Positions 1-11,564 of a stretch of DNA of 64,000 bases are shown one piece after another. The stretch lies in NCBI RefSeq assembly GCF_016808335.1, contig NC_053149.1, forward strand, positions 20,556,733 to 20,620,732, in the 5' to 3' direction. The notes under the pieces were generated by a model. It searched no databases, had not been told where the DNA came from, and was given only the letters and a program-made list of their open reading frames with translations. The stretch is from Panicum virgatum. Taxonomy: Eukaryota > Streptophyta > Magnoliopsida > Poales > Poaceae. The position numbers were made by a program, and so were the translations under genes. Position 1 is the stretch's first letter, and each line of letters opens with the position of its first letter.

Positions 1-30
1 GGATCGGAACGAGAGAAACAACTGTTCGCG

Positions 31-785
31 TGAAGCTATAGGTTCCTCACTGGGATGGAAGGAGAGCACCCCAAACGGCCGACGAGGGAGTACGGGGACG
101 AGCGAGGACGACGAGGGAGTCGAGGACGAGGCGGTGGGCTGGCGAATGGAATGAATAGTCTCGAGGGGAGACCGGAAGGGAATGCTTGGACTGGATCTGG
201 ATCGAGGCTTGTTGGAAGCTGGGAGGAAACCCGCCGAGGCTGAGACACGGTTGTGCGCCGCTCTACGCTGCTCGGTGTTGGGGCACTTGCGAGAGCCGCA
301 GCCGGAAAAGGCTTCGTGCGCTCGCACGAGGGGATCAGGTCCGGCTTGGCCTGGTGCTTTGACCTATCACCTATCCTGCTGCCTGACTGGGAGACAGGTC
401 AAAGCACCAGGCCAAGTAGGACCTGATCCTCTCGCGCGAGCGCACAAGGCCTGATTCCTTTCCAGCCGCGGCTCCCGCAAGTGCCCCAACATTGAGCGGC
501 GGAGAACGACGCACAAGTGCACAACCGCGTCTCGGCCTCGGCGGGTTTCCTCCTAGCTTCCAACACGCCTCGATCCAGATCCAGTCCAAGCATTCCCTTC
601 CAGTCTCCCCTCGAGACTATTCATTCCATTCGCCCGCCCGCCGCCTCGTCCTTGTCCTCGACTCCCTCGTCGTCCTCGCGCGTCCGCCGCATTGTCTCCA
701 AACTCCCCCGTCGTCCTCGCTCGTCGGCCATTTGGGGTGCTCTCCTTCGTTCCCAGGTGAGGAACCTCTAGCTTCGCGCTTCTCT
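31..785. repeat. Large imperfect inverted repeat (near-palindrome)
   Basis: The left arm (about 31-368) reads, in reverse complement, as the right arm (about 393-785), with a loop of about 24 bases. Matching blocks include the GGTTCCTCAC and GGAGAGCACCCCAAA segments at the outer ends and CTTGGCCTGGTGCTTTGACC next to the loop. The left arm lacks about 50 bases found in the right arm near 665-705. The arms are GC-rich and resemble a plant 5' leader, and the right arm runs into a GTGAGG that could be a 5' splice site. It looks like an inverted duplication of a leader exon. It could also be a foldback transposon, but I see no clear target duplication. Confidence 0.8.
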
Positions 786-1782
786 ACTTCCAATCCGCTA
801 GTTCATCGCTGTTTTTATCCGTTGCGCATGTATCTGTCCAAAACTGCAGGAGGCAACGTCTATGGTGGCGGGATCGCTTGTGGAGTTGCGGCCCTGTACT
901 CCTACTCATACTTGCAGGGTTAGCTTGATGCCCTGATAAGCTACCCGTGCTTAGTCGGTTCCCAACGGCAAGCCTGTACAAAATTCGCATGCTCTGGATC
1001 TGTTCCTGCCATGCTCTTCCCTTTGTTTGTTGCTTGAAGGTGGAGAGAAGTTGAATTCCGAGTATCTCTTCCTGTGGTGGATGTTCCACTCTGTTTGCTG
1101 CGTTATGTGGATCACTCGATAGCAAAATTTCCCCCAAAAAAATTGAGGATGCATTTGGATCCCCGAAAACTGCATCGAGTCTGCCCAGGGCAATCATAGT
1201 CCGACAATCCCCTTTGACCCAACCCCTGTCCCTGGGCGTGGTGGACCACTTGATATCATTCTTTCCTCTAAGGAAATTTGGCAGTGTGGTGCATCTGGAT
1301 CACCCTCCGCTAAGTCTACCCTCCCTGGTCATGCGGTCTTAGTCTGATTGTTGTCTTTGACCGAATTCGGAAATGGGTTGTATTGAACTAGGATATGCCC
1401 AGTACGCAGAACCTTGGTCTGCACCACATAATTTTTGTTTGAAAGGCTGTACCCATAATTAAGAGAAAGAGAATCATTGTGTCATTTAACAAAGGAAGCT
1501 GCTTTAGATATCAAGTGGTTGATATGCTCTCCAAGCTTGCATTTAGTTTTTCATATGAACAATATTGGCTTGGGAGGTGCTATGAGGTTACAAGTGAATA
1601 TATACTTTAGTTTAAGACACCGTTCATGATATATATCTTTTTTGAAAAAAAGCTAGTGTTTTCTTGTGCTAGTGGTAGCTAGCACTTGTATTTACAGAGC
1701 AAAATGAAAATATGGTGTCCAAAGTTGATCTTGTTGAGAACTATGTTTCATGATTGAATCATCTTTCCTTAATCATTTAGAT
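786..1782. other. No gene recognised
   Basis: About 1 kb of mixed-composition DNA. The reading frames in it are short and match no family that I recognise. If the right arm of the inverted repeat at 31-785 is a real leader exon, this stretch could be its first intron. That is only a guess. Confidence 0.4.
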
Positions 1783-1785
1783 TTA

Positions 1786-2217
1786 TTGATGGTCTTTTTC
1801 TACTTTAATGTAGTATGGTAGCTGAAATTTCAAACTGACACTAAAACAAAGTATGAACTTGCCTTGGCCACATCTGAATTCTAAAGTATGGTCGGCTGTC
1901 AAACTAACATGGGATTTCAACTTTGAGAACTGGTCACTCAACATAAGCTTCTCCTCTTCATACAACAGAAGGCAATCTGCCCGCACACTTTGCTAACCAA
2001 CTACTCTGAACGATGGCTGGCAATAATTTATCATTTCTTTCCAAGCGGGATCTTCAGCTTTTCGAAACGCAATCTCCACAATAATGAAGTACTTTGCTAT
2101 TAGACCTCGGAAGACTACAGGATCGAAGATGAGCTGGTCTCCATCGTTAGGCTTCGACTTCAAGGTTGCTAAGAACCTATCCCTATCTTCTTGTGTAATC
2201 TGAGGGCAGTGGTATCT
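1786..2217 (-). pseudogene. hAT-superfamily (BED-zinc-finger type) transposase fragment
   Basis: Read on the minus strand from about 2217, the translation resembles the region after the BED zinc finger of Ac/RICESLEEPER-type hAT transposases. It has the family pattern IAKYFIIVEIAFRKAED, then a CQPSFRVV motif, then RADCLLLYEEEK and VSLTAD, which correspond to the segments before and at the first catalytic Asp region. An in-frame TAG (1993-1995) interrupts it between the VVG and RADC segments. Both the N-terminal zinc finger and the C-terminal dimerisation domain are missing. It is a dead fragment. Assignment to hAT rests on remembered family patterns and would be settled by a protein search. 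Confidence 0.65.
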
Positions 2218-2239
2218 AATGTGCCTATTTAGGTGAATG

Positions 2240-2372
2240 TTTTTGAGGCGTCGCCTAGTCGTCGCCTAGGCGACAAGGCGTAGTAAAGGGTCTAGGCAAT
2301 CGGGGTCGCCACGACGTCACCCTGTATGGCATCCGCCTCAAAGGTTTAGGCGTCGCCTAGGCGCGAATGGCG
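2240..2372. repeat. GC-rich block of GCCTAGGCG palindromes
   Basis: Several overlapping copies of GGCGTCGCCTAG / GCCTAGGCGAC occur in both orientations, at 2250-2282 and 2350-2362. They sit directly next to the hAT transposase remnant. Clusters of short inverted motifs are typical of the subterminal regions of hAT elements, so this may be the subterminal zone of the same decayed element. No terminal repeat or 8-bp duplication was found. Confidence 0.45.
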
Positions 2373-2533
2373 TCGGGCGGACGCCTACAGCCAGCTAGCG
2401 GAAGCCAAATACGAGTGGGCGTGGAAAATCGACCCCGCGTTCGCGCCAGAACGAAATCTGGCGGGAATCGACCGCAAAGCGCGGTAAATCTCCTGCCTGG
2501 AGGCATTAACCGCGGGTGCGGGCAGATTCACGA

Positions 2534-2581
2534 AGGGAGAGAGGGAGAGGGAGAGGGAGTGGGAGAAGGAGAGGGAGAGGA
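2534..2581 (+). repeat. Purine-rich GGGAGA low-complexity tract
   Basis: A degenerate run of GGGAGA/GAGAGG units, purine-only on the + strand apart from one GT. It gives a Leu/Ser-rich frame on the other strand. There is no sign that it is coding. Confidence 0.8.
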
Positions 2582-3368
2582 ATAGAGAAGGCAGAGACGG
2601 GAACTCGCGGTGGCGGCGGTACTGCATATAATTGAAACTTGGCTATTATAATTCCCAGCCAAAAGCAATAATTTCATTATCCAAGTTGCAAACGAACTGA
2701 AAACTAGTGGTTAGAAAAGAAAATCATCACTCGTGCAGTGACAAAATTATCTTTCACGTACAAAGATAAGGACAACAGGAGGCTTCCTCTCATGATCTTT
2801 ATCTACTTCAGCAGATAAATAACTTTGTTTTAACTAAAGTATCCGTTTAGATCTCTGTCATTTGCAGAAAACCATTAAGAAATGAAAGTAACATAACTGT
2901 GAACAATGAGGAACAAGGGTTTGCTATTCAGCATCGATAGATCAGGCAAGATGAAGAGGTTTGCTGTGCGCCAAGGTGTCCAGAGCAAAACAAGTGCCAA
3001 GATTCATCGTGTTAACTCCCCCATCCCCTTCCCCCCAACGATCCCCTATTATCTCAACAACCGAACCATCTCTGATAGATGCACACCATGCCCCTAGCGC
3101 ACGCAGATACACAGGGAGGTGAGTGGCGTGTACCTCTATGCGCCGGAGACGAGCGCTGGCCGCTGCCAAGAAGAGTTGATCTTGGAGGACGAAGATAGGA
3201 ATCGAAGATGAGCGCCGGCCGCCCCGTAGCAGCACCGGGTCTAAGCCTCCTCCTCACCGGGTCTTGGAGACGAGCAGCAGCGACCTAGCTGCGGCGGCAA
3301 CGGCACCCTTATCGAACCCTAGCAGCAACCTCGCCCCGCAGCCGAATGCGACTCCTCCGACTCGAGAC
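2582..3368. other. No gene recognised
   Basis: About 790 bases with only short unremarkable frames. The last 100-150 bases are GC-rich and rich in Ala/Ser/Pro codons, like a plant 5' leader, but I cannot support a gene. The stretch ends at the 10-bp target duplication of the Mutator-like element. Confidence 0.4.
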
Positions 3369-4632
3369 GAGAAAATTGGGATTTTGCCCTTATGCGAAGC
3401 GGATTTCGCTGGAATGCCATCAAAGTTGTGGGCTTCGCTGGAATGCCCTTATGAAGGTTGTTCTTCACGCTAGAATGTCATTTCAGCTCATTTGATAGAT
3501 TTACAAATTCTACAACCCTTTTTTGACCTGGATGGACGGTTTTGCCCCTACCTACATCTATCTTATGCACGGCCCCGTTAACTCCCGACTCCCGTTAGAC
3601 CTCCTCTTTCTCCTAGACTCTTCTCCTTGAGCTGGCTGCCAAGGGTGCAGGCCACGCCCCCAAGGCACGCCGCCTGCTCCTCGACCCCATGGCCAAGAAA
3701 AAAATTCAGCATGACTATAGAACAAATTGATTCATAGCACAAGCACATCAGAGAATCACTCTTACTCCTGTCAAAACCCTAAATTAACACTTTGCACAAT
3801 CAATCATCACTTTAGGGCTTCTAAATCTCACCTCAGATCTAGACGAAGGGGATGCTGCTGTTGCCTCTGCGCTCTGTCCTGGACGCGCTCTCCCCAGGAG
3901 CCTCTGGATCTCGCGTGTAGGGGCCTGGGGGGAGTGCAGCTGCTGGGGGCAGCGTCGGCTCCTGGGGTCGGCTGCTGCTGGGGGCCGCAGCGGCTCCTTG
4001 GGGTGGCGGCCCGCGGCTCCTGGAGGCGGCAGCTGCTGGGGGCAGCCGCAGCGATTCCTTGGGCGGCGGCCTCCTAGAGACGGCGGCGAATCCTGGGGGC
4101 GGCGACCCCTGGGAGCACCGGTGGCGGCTCTGACCCTCCCCGTGAAGGGAAGATGGAGAATGAAACGGGAGTCACGGTAGTGTACAGGGGGGAGGAGAGG
4201 ATAAGAGACATGAGTCAGGGGCAAAAGCGTCCAGTCAGCTCAAAAAATAGAGCTACAGAATTTGTAAAATTGTTAAAAAAGAAAAAAAATACAAACCTTC
4301 ATTTCAAAATAATTGATAACTTTGACTTTTACTATTTACACTTTGACCAATAATAACTTTTCAATTAGAAAACTATATAAAGCGAAACAACCATCATTTG
4401 ATTTGTGACAAGTACTATACAATATAATACACTTCTACCTATACATGCAAATATTCGTATAAAAGACGCATGGTCAAACTTTGAATAGTAAAGTCAAAGT
4501 TTCAATTATTTTGAAACAGAGGTTATTAGCATTGTAACGTAAAGAACAACATTCATAAGGTTATTCTAGCGAAATTCATAGCTTTGTTCCAGCAAAATCC
4601 ATTTCCCATAAGGGTAAAATCCCAATTTTCTG
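3369..4632. mobile_element. Non-autonomous Mutator-like element (MULE), possible Pack-MULE
   Basis: Long terminal inverted repeats of roughly 100 bases. The left end starts GAGAAAATTGGGATTTT; the right end, reverse-complemented, starts CAGAAAATTGGGATTTT. Both then continue with a CCCTTATG block and repeated GCTGGAAT/GCTAGAAT motifs. The GAGA(A/T)AATTG start is typical of plant Mutator ends. A 10-bp flanking direct repeat, GACTCGAGAC (3359-3368) and GACTCAAGAC (4633-4642), one mismatch, marks the insertion. The interior has no transposase but holds a GC-rich block (about 3840-4140) that looks acquired from a gene leader, as in Pack-MULEs. A MITE is nested in the right half. Confidence 0.8.
4292..4525. 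mobile_element. Stowaway-like MITE nested in the MULE
   Basis: The terminal inverted repeats resemble the Stowaway consensus CTCCCTCCGTTTCAAAATA. The left end reads CCTTCATTTCAAAATAATTG and the right end, reverse-complemented, reads CCTCTGTTTCAAAATAATTG; both continue with ACTTTGACTTT. The AT-rich interior is about 190 bases and has no coding capacity. The ends are slightly decayed, so the TA duplication is not certain. The order of events is the MULE first, then this MITE. Confidence 0.65.
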
Positions 4633-4642
4633 GACTCAAGAC

Positions 4643-5398
4643 AGGCAAAGCTGGTAGCTCTTTCTTGTTATCCACGGGTCAAACCCTTACTCGCAGCCCT
4701 CGGGCTGACCTGGGCAATATCTAAAATTCGGTCTTAGCCAATCCTTTAAAGCACAATCTGATCCAATCCTACTTTCTATCTAAAAAACCCATAATCAATT
4801 GGATTTTCATGGCCCATTGTTAGGCCTAGGAGAGGATTCTGCGTTCTGCCACATGGAGCTCATTTACCAGGATTGCCAGATAATAAGCTCTGTTAGATAT
4901 TAAAATATTAATATGCTAAAACATGGACATATTAAAATATAGAGTAATTTTTCAACTATATCAAATTTTAGAGTAATTTTTTCGAGTAGAATCTTGGCAA
5001 GTTGAGAATAGCACTTGGTTAGGTGGGCTAATTTTTCTCAACCAAACGTCAAAATTTATGCCTTTGCCCATATTTTAATATACCAATATTTTGATATGCA
5101 AACAATGGGACCCACACTACCTTTGATTAGAAAATAAAAAGGCTATACACCAGATCAGGTCACGTAATTTAATTTACTGCACCAACAACACAAGAGACAC
5201 TTCTATATAGTTGCCGAACACAGACCACCCTAAGTTACCCGCCGAAACAACCAATCCAACGTGAAATGTAACAAAGTTCATGGAACTTTATGATACTACT
5301 ACATGTATATTTGTATCCTTATTATGTGTGCCCTTCCAAAAAAAATGAACTCAGCCCACGAGTCTGCAATGGCGCCAGGGCAGTGGCGGTCGCAGCCG
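4643..5398. other. Intergenic, downstream of the pectinesterase pseudogene
   Basis: AT-rich DNA with no supported gene. Around 4900-5100 there are ATTAAAATATTAATATG and ATATTTTAATATACC segments in opposite orientation, which may be remnants of an AT-rich MITE. The last 100 bases should be the 3' untranslated side of the minus-strand pectinesterase. Confidence 0.4.
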
Positions 5399-6036
5399 TC
5401 ATTTCTTGAACAGGTCAGCCGTGAAGGTGACGCCTGTGCCGGGCTGCCCGTCGATGAACCGCCGGACGGTGAACCGGCCGGCGACGGCGGCATCGGCGAT
5501 CACGTGGTACTCGGGCCACTTCACCCGCCCCGCGACGCCCGCGTCAGGCCCGTAGTTCCCGCACTCCCTGTAGAACAGCGTGGCGAGCGCCGCGCTCTCC
5601 GGAGCTGGTGGCGGCCCACTCCAGCAACCCGCGGGCCTACACGCCGAGCCCAGGTAGGACTCCATGACCACCACCCGCGAGATGGGCTTCCACGGCCGGA
5701 CCAGGAACGTCGGGTGTCGGGTCTCCACCACGCAGCCGTGGAAGACGAAGCCCGTGTTTTGGTTTGGGTCCCTGTGGCCCTGCGCGGTGATGCTACCGGC
5801 CTGGCCGGGCGACAGCCGTTGCCGAAGACGAAGTCGACGGTGCCGGAGACGCGACAGTCGCGATAGAACTGCCGGAGTGAGTGCGCGTATAGCGTGTCCT
5901 GGTGGCCCTCCACCGCCACGCAGAAGAAGGCGGAGCGGTCTGAGTCCACGCGCAGCGGCACCGCCTGGTGCGCCACCGGCCCCACCGTGTTCCGGATCGT
6001 CAGGTCCCGGGCGACGAACCCCGCGCTGGCCACTGC
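5399..6036 (-). pseudogene. Pectinesterase (pectin methylesterase) exon 2, frameshifted
   Basis: Pectinesterases remove methyl esters from cell-wall pectin. Read on the minus strand from the 3' splice site (AG at 6038-6037), the exon starts with the conserved [12 protein letters not shown] segment, then [18 protein letters not shown], the GHQDTLY motif, the [15 protein letters not shown] catalytic-Asp region, then DPNQNTG, VRPWK and the C-terminal VKWPEYHVI ... GVTFTADLF, ending in TGA at 5399. About 15 codons after the FGN motif are missing or scrambled and the frame changes there, so the frame from the splice site cannot reach the C-terminal half. The Q, D and RPWK residues of the family are visible across the two frames. 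Exon 1 lies at 16788-17573, beyond a transposon in the intron. Confidence 0.88.
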
Positions 6037-6089
6037 TGCATGCTGAGCAAAGGTTAAGATGCACTGCTGGAGAATGTCATATTGGTACC

Positions 6090-6365
6090 AGCACGTTAGT
6101 GCCGGTCAAATAGGAGCCGGCACTAACGTGCCTGTGCAGTACAAGGCGGGCACGTTAGTGCCGGTTAGAAACACCAGCCGGCACTAACGTACCAGCCCCC
6201 AACGGTCCGCGTGCATGCCACAACGGTCAAAAGACACGTTAGTGCCGGCTGGAAATTCTAGCCGGCACTAACTTGGTCAATTGCAAGTTAGTGCCGGTTG
6301 GTGGCTTTAGCCGGCACTAAACGTCCACACTTAGCGCCGGCTAGAACCACCAGCCGGCACTAAAT
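6090..6365. repeat. Left subterminal repeat array of the CACTA element
   Basis: About ten copies of a GTTAGTGCCGGY motif, alternating in orientation as short inverted pairs (for example CACGTTAGTGCCGG ... CCGGCACTAACGTG). In En/Spm-type elements such motifs bind the element-encoded TNPA-like protein. One copy has TTAGCGCCGG in place of TTAGTGCCGG. Confidence 0.9.
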
Positions 6366-7440
6366 TGCCCTGTATGTACCAGGCACTCCTTCTTCCCCAG
6401 CCCGACCATTTCATTTGGCCGAGCTCCTCCTCTCTCTCATGGCGTGTTAGAGGGGAGGTGCTGCCCATTTTCCCCCAAATTTGTGAGGATTTCACCATCC
6501 AAGTGGACCAAAGGTTAGTAGCTTCTTCCATTCTTCTTTCACGGTGTTTATTCTTTGTTTCATGCTTTCTAGATAAAGAAAATAGTGATTTTAAGGTTGA
6601 GGAAAAATGAGCATAATTTTCCGATTTGTTCATTAATTTGAGCAAAATAGAATCGATTTGTTACTTTTTAGAGAAGGTTTTCTAGATAGTTTGACTATAA
6701 CACATTTAGAGTAATTTTTTTGAATTATTTCACGGGGACATGTGTATATGTTATTATGCAAAATTTTAAGGATTTTAAGGATGAGGGAAAATGGGCATGA
6801 TTTATTAATTTGAGCAAGGTAGAATTGATTTATTGCTTTTTAGAGAATGATTACTATATAGTTTGACTATCACTAAAAGTCCACACTTAGTGCCGGCTCG
6901 AGTCACCAGCCGGCACTAAATTGCCCTGTATATACCAAGCACTCCTTCTTCCCCAGCCCGACCATTTCATTTGGCCGAGCTCCTCCTCTCTCTCATGGCG
7001 TGTTAGAGGGGAGGTGCTGCCCATTTTCCCCCAAATTTGTGAGGATTTCACCCATCCAAGTGCACCAAAGGTTAGTAGCTTTTTCCACTCTTCTTTCATG
7101 GTGTTTGTTCTTTGTTTCATGCTTTCTAGATAAAGAAAATAGTGATTTTAAGGTTGAGGAAAAATGAGCATAATTTTCCGATTTGTTCATTAATTTGAGC
7201 AAAATAGAATCAATTTGTTACTTTTTAGAGAAGGTTTTCTAGATAGTTTGACTATGACACATTTAGAGTAATTTTTTTGAATTATTTCACGGGGACATGT
7301 GTATATGTTATTATGCAAAATTTTAAGGATTTTAAGGATGAGGGAAAATGTGCATGATTTATTAATTTGTTCATTAATTTGAGCAAGGTAGAATTAATTT
7401 GTTGCTTTTTAGAGAATGATTACTATATAGTTTGACTATC
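6323..7440 (+). repeat. Tandem duplication of about 556 bp in the TNP2 leader
   Basis: Unit 1 (6323-6878) and unit 2 (6879-7440) are near-identical. Each begins GTCCACACTTAG(C/T)GCCGGCT with a subterminal motif pair, continues through a CTCCTTCTTCCCCAGCCCGACC leader block and a putative exon end AAAG|GTTAGTAG, and ends in AT-rich intron-like DNA. A third partial copy of the AT-rich part follows at 7441-7500. The duplication therefore copies a subterminal motif pair and the presumed leader exon. Confidence 0.88.
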
Positions 7441-7630
7441 ACACATTTAGAATGATTTTTTTGAATTATTTCATGGTGACATGTGTATATGTTATTGTGC
7501 CAATTTATTTTGCTATTTAGTTTAAATTTACTAGATAGGTGGCCTATGACACATTTATATTTTTTTTGAATTACTTCATAGTAACCTATTTTTAGGGATA
7601 ATGAGCATGATTTTTTTTTAATTTGTACAG

Positions 7631-10600
7631 ATGGACCGGCAATGGATGCACGGAAGCCGGAGCACCTCGGCATGGATTCAGGGTTTAGATTCTTTTCTCA
7701 AGGCGGCAATGGCAAATAGGTCGCCAAAGGGTTTAATGTGTTGTCCATGCAATGTTTGCGAAAATAAAAAGGAATTCCGAAAAAAAGATACTCTATGGAC
7801 TTGAATGGTTTCATGAGTAACTATAGCCTTTGGACTAAACACGGCGAAGTTGGAGTTACGATGGAAGATAATGAAGAAGATGACGATGGTGATAACAATC
7901 TTCTAGATTGGGCATGGGTTCATGAAGCAGGTGGCTTTCAAGATGAACCAATGGACGAGGGTGAAGCAAATGTTGCACAAGAGGAGCCACCTAACGAGCT
8001 AGGTCAGGCGTTACTTGATGCACAGAAAGACAGTGAAACTGTGAAGGAGGAATTAAAGTTCGAGAAGATGTTGGAGGATCACAAAAGACCGTTGTTCCCT
8101 AGTTGCAAACCGGAGCAGAAGAAGTTGGGTACCACGCTAGAGATGCTGAAATGGAAGGCAACTAATGGTGTCACCGATAAGGGATTTGGTGAGCTATTAA
8201 AGATTGTAAAGAACATGCTTCCTGAGGGTAATGAACTGCCGTCAACAACATACGAAGCGAAAAAGATGGTTTGCCCTCTTGGATTGGACGTGCAGAAGAT
8301 TCACGCATGTCCTAACAACTGCATCCTGTATCGCGGCGAATACGAGAACTTGGAAGCTTGTCCTGTTTGTAGCGTATTGCGGTATAAGATCAGGCGAGAT
8401 GATCCAGGTGATGTTGATGGGCAGCCGGTAAAGAAGAGAGTTCCCGCAAAGTTGGTGTGGTACTTCCCTATAATACCACGTCTGAAACGCTTTTTCAAAA
8501 ACAAGGATAACGCTAAGTTGATACGGTGGCACAAAGAAGACCGTAAGGAGGATCACATGATCAGACACCCAGCAGATGGGTCCCAGTGGAGAAACCTTAA
8601 CCGAGAGTATCCTCAATTTGACAACGACCCAAGGAATATAAGATTTGCTCTAAGTGCGGATGGAATGAATCCATACGGTGAGTTTGGCAGCGCTCATAGT
8701 ACATGGCCCGTGACCCTATGTATGTTCAACCTTCCTTCTTTGTTGTGCCTGAAGCGTAAGTTCATCATGATGCCGGTGTTATAGAAGGGCCAAAAGAACA
8801 TGTCAACGATATTGATGTGTTCCTGCAACCCTTGATGGATGATCTCTTACTGCTCTGGAAAGAAGAAGGTGTACATGTATGGGATGAGTATAAACAGGAG
8901 TCTTTCAACCTCCGAGCTTTGCTTTTTGTATGCATCAATGATTGGCCTGCACTTGCAAATTTTTCGGGACAGTCGAACATGGGATACATGGCCTGCACCC
9001 ACTATTATGATGAAACCGATAGCATTTATTTGAAACACTGTAAGAAGTGCGTATACATGGGCCATCGCCGATTCCTTCCTACCGATCACCCCCTAAGAAC
9101 CGAAGGGAAGCATTTCAAAGGAGAGCCCGAAACTCATCCTAAGCCTCTGTTCCGTAATGGAAAGCGTGTGTTCTCGATGATCAAGGATGTGAAGGTAGTA
9201 TTTGGAAAGGGTCCCGGTAGCCAACCTGTTCCGAAGGATGACCAGGGACATGTTCCAATGTGGAAGAAGAAGTCTATAATGTGGAACCTACCTTATTGGC
9301 AAGTCTTACAGGTTCGCAACGCAATTGATGTGATGCATCTGTCGAAGAATCTTTGTGTCAACCTACTAGGCTTTCTGGGAGTGTATGGTAAGTCAAAAGA
9401 CACATTGGAAGCAAGGCTCAACATGTGGATGCTAGCTGGACGACAAGGCTTGCAACCCGAGAAGAGAGATAAAGGACGCCACTATTTAAAACCTGCCAGC
9501 TATAATCTGAGCAAAGATGAGAAGGAAAGTATGTTCGATTGCTTGAATAGTATCAAGGTCCTGTCTGGGTACTCTTCAAATATACAGGGCATAATAAATG
9601 TGAAAGAGAAGAAAATCCAAAACATGAAGTCCCATGACTGCCACGTTCTGATGACACAATTACTTCCGGTTATACTGAGGGGTGTTCTACCGGAAAATGT
9701 GAGATTGGCAGTTGTAAAGCTTTGTGCGTTCATGAATGAAATTTCACAGAAAGCAATTAATCCAAATAATCTAATAAAGCTGCAGAAAGACATTGTCGAA
9801 TGTCTTCTCAGCTTCGAGATGGTGTTCCCACCTTCCTTCTTCAATATTATGACACACCTTCTAGTTCATATTGTGACAGAAATAACTATCCTGGGTCCTG
9901 TTTTTCTACATAATATGTTCCCTTTCGAGAGGTTCATGGCAGTATTGAAGAAGTACGTGCGTAAACGTTCTCGCCCAGAAGGATGCATTGCTAAGGGCTA
10001 TGGAACAGAGGAGGTCATTGAGTTTTGCGTTGACTATCTTCCTGATCTCAATCCGATTAGGCTCCCCGTGTCACACCATGAGGGGCGACTAAAGGGAAAA
10101 GGCACACTAGGAAAGAAATGTAATGTGAACATCCCTTGTAGTGAATTCAGCCAAGCAAACTTCACAGTTCTTCAGAATTCATCCAAGGTGGCTCCATATA
10201 TTGATGAGCACATGAATATTATACAGTCTGAAAATCCACAGAAGAATCTTGCATGGATTACACGCCAACATATAAAAACTTTTGACGGCTGGTTCAGACG
10301 AAAATTATTGGGCAACAACACAGTTGATCAAGAACTTCAATGGCTGGCTAGGGGACCATCAATCACTATCCAGCAATACCAAGGGTACGAAATCAATGGG
10401 TATACATTTTATACAATAGCTCAAGATAAAAAAGCACCAACCAAAACAGTGGTGTCCGTATGTGTATAGTAAACAGTAATGGAGAAAAGAACAACTACTA
10501 TGGTGTCATAGAGGAGATATGGGAACTTGAATATGGACCCATAGTTGTCCCTTTATTTCGTTGCGAATGGGTGGCTGGAGGAGGCGTAACGAAGGACCGG

Positions 10601-10993
10601 TATGGGATGACCATAGTTGACTTTAAAAAGATTGGATATAAAGATGAACCATTCGTTCTAGCCAAGGATGTGACACGAGTGTTCTATGTGAAGGACATGT
10701 CGAGCAAACCGAAGAAGAAGTCGGATAAGACGCCTGAAGCAGACAAGGCTGGAAATGAGCCGAAACGACACATAGTTCTTCCTGGAAAAAGAAAAGTAGT
10801 TGGAGTTGAGGATATTTCGGACAATTCGGAAGATTATGACAAGATTGATAACCTTCCTCCATTCTCAGTTGACGTTGACCCTAGCATCCTCTTATCCAAA
10901 GAGGACACACCTTACTTATGTTGTGATCACGCTCAAGGCACTTTCGTCAAAAGGAAGATTATCAATGTTCCAGTAGATAATAATAATGAGTAG
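7631..10993 (+). pseudogene. tnp2-like: CACTA TNP2-type transposase, three frames
   Basis: The start codon at 7631 directly follows a TTTGTACAG 3' splice-like signal. Domains in order: an N-terminal transposase-associated domain with Trp and Cys residues (RQWMHGSR, CCPCNVC; 7631-7860); the TNP2 transposase core (about 8220-9440) with SADGMNPYGEF, CINDWPALANFSG and YMGHRRFLP motifs and the DVMHLSKNL segment; a DUF4218-type region (about 9640-10110; VFLHNMFPFERFM, GYGTEEVIEFC); and a DUF4216-type region (10480-10700; YYGVIEEIWELEYG). Frameshifts occur near 7790, at about 8780 (one base missing, giving TAG) and near 10450. In the family this is one protein that cuts and joins element ends. This copy cannot make it whole. 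Confidence 0.9.
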
Positions 10994-11560
10994 TAGTTTT
11001 ATATAATTTATATATTGAATTCTCTCAATCAGTGATGTAATGTAATGCACCGCATCGTATTTATCTCAATTCTTGATAGTATTTGTCCAATTATGACATA
11101 ATATCATCTTCAGATAATATTATATTTTTGCATGGTATAAATATTATTTACATTCACTAATTTTGCATTAGTAGAAGCATTAAAACATTAAATTACAAAC
11201 AAATAATCAAGTAATATGCGAATTGATTACATCATTGTATAGGCTACTATTGAAAAGTTTTTTGAATATTTTTGCATGGATCAAAATGAAATGTTTTCAA
11301 TTTATTATGAATAACAGAAACATATACACATATAAACCCTATACGCTACACATAATTGATAATGGTTGCATATTCGTTAATTTACTTAAATTACTATTAT
11401 TATTATGTAGATATAATTACTATAATTATTGTGTAGCTAAAAAAATAAGACATAAATTTTTGTTATATTATTCTAATTATTAAGCCTATTATGAATAAAT
11501 TTATGAATATTAAAAATTTAGTGTAATTGGGAACTGGCGTGGCCAATTCTCAATTCCCGC
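10994..11560. other. AT-rich spacer between the two CACTA genes
   Basis: Very AT-rich DNA following the last transposase stop. It probably contains the 3' untranslated region and terminator of the TNP2 gene. No reading frame here resembles a known protein. Confidence 0.6.
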
Positions 11561-11564
11561 CAGA

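Noticed and set aside
4899..5100. AT-rich inverted segments as a MITE
   Set aside because: The arms are imperfect and I could not find clear ends or a duplication. Mentioned only in the spacer entry.
5303..5866. Long + strand frame of 187 codons
   Set aside because: It is the antisense of pectinesterase exon 2, GC-rich, with no similarity of its own.
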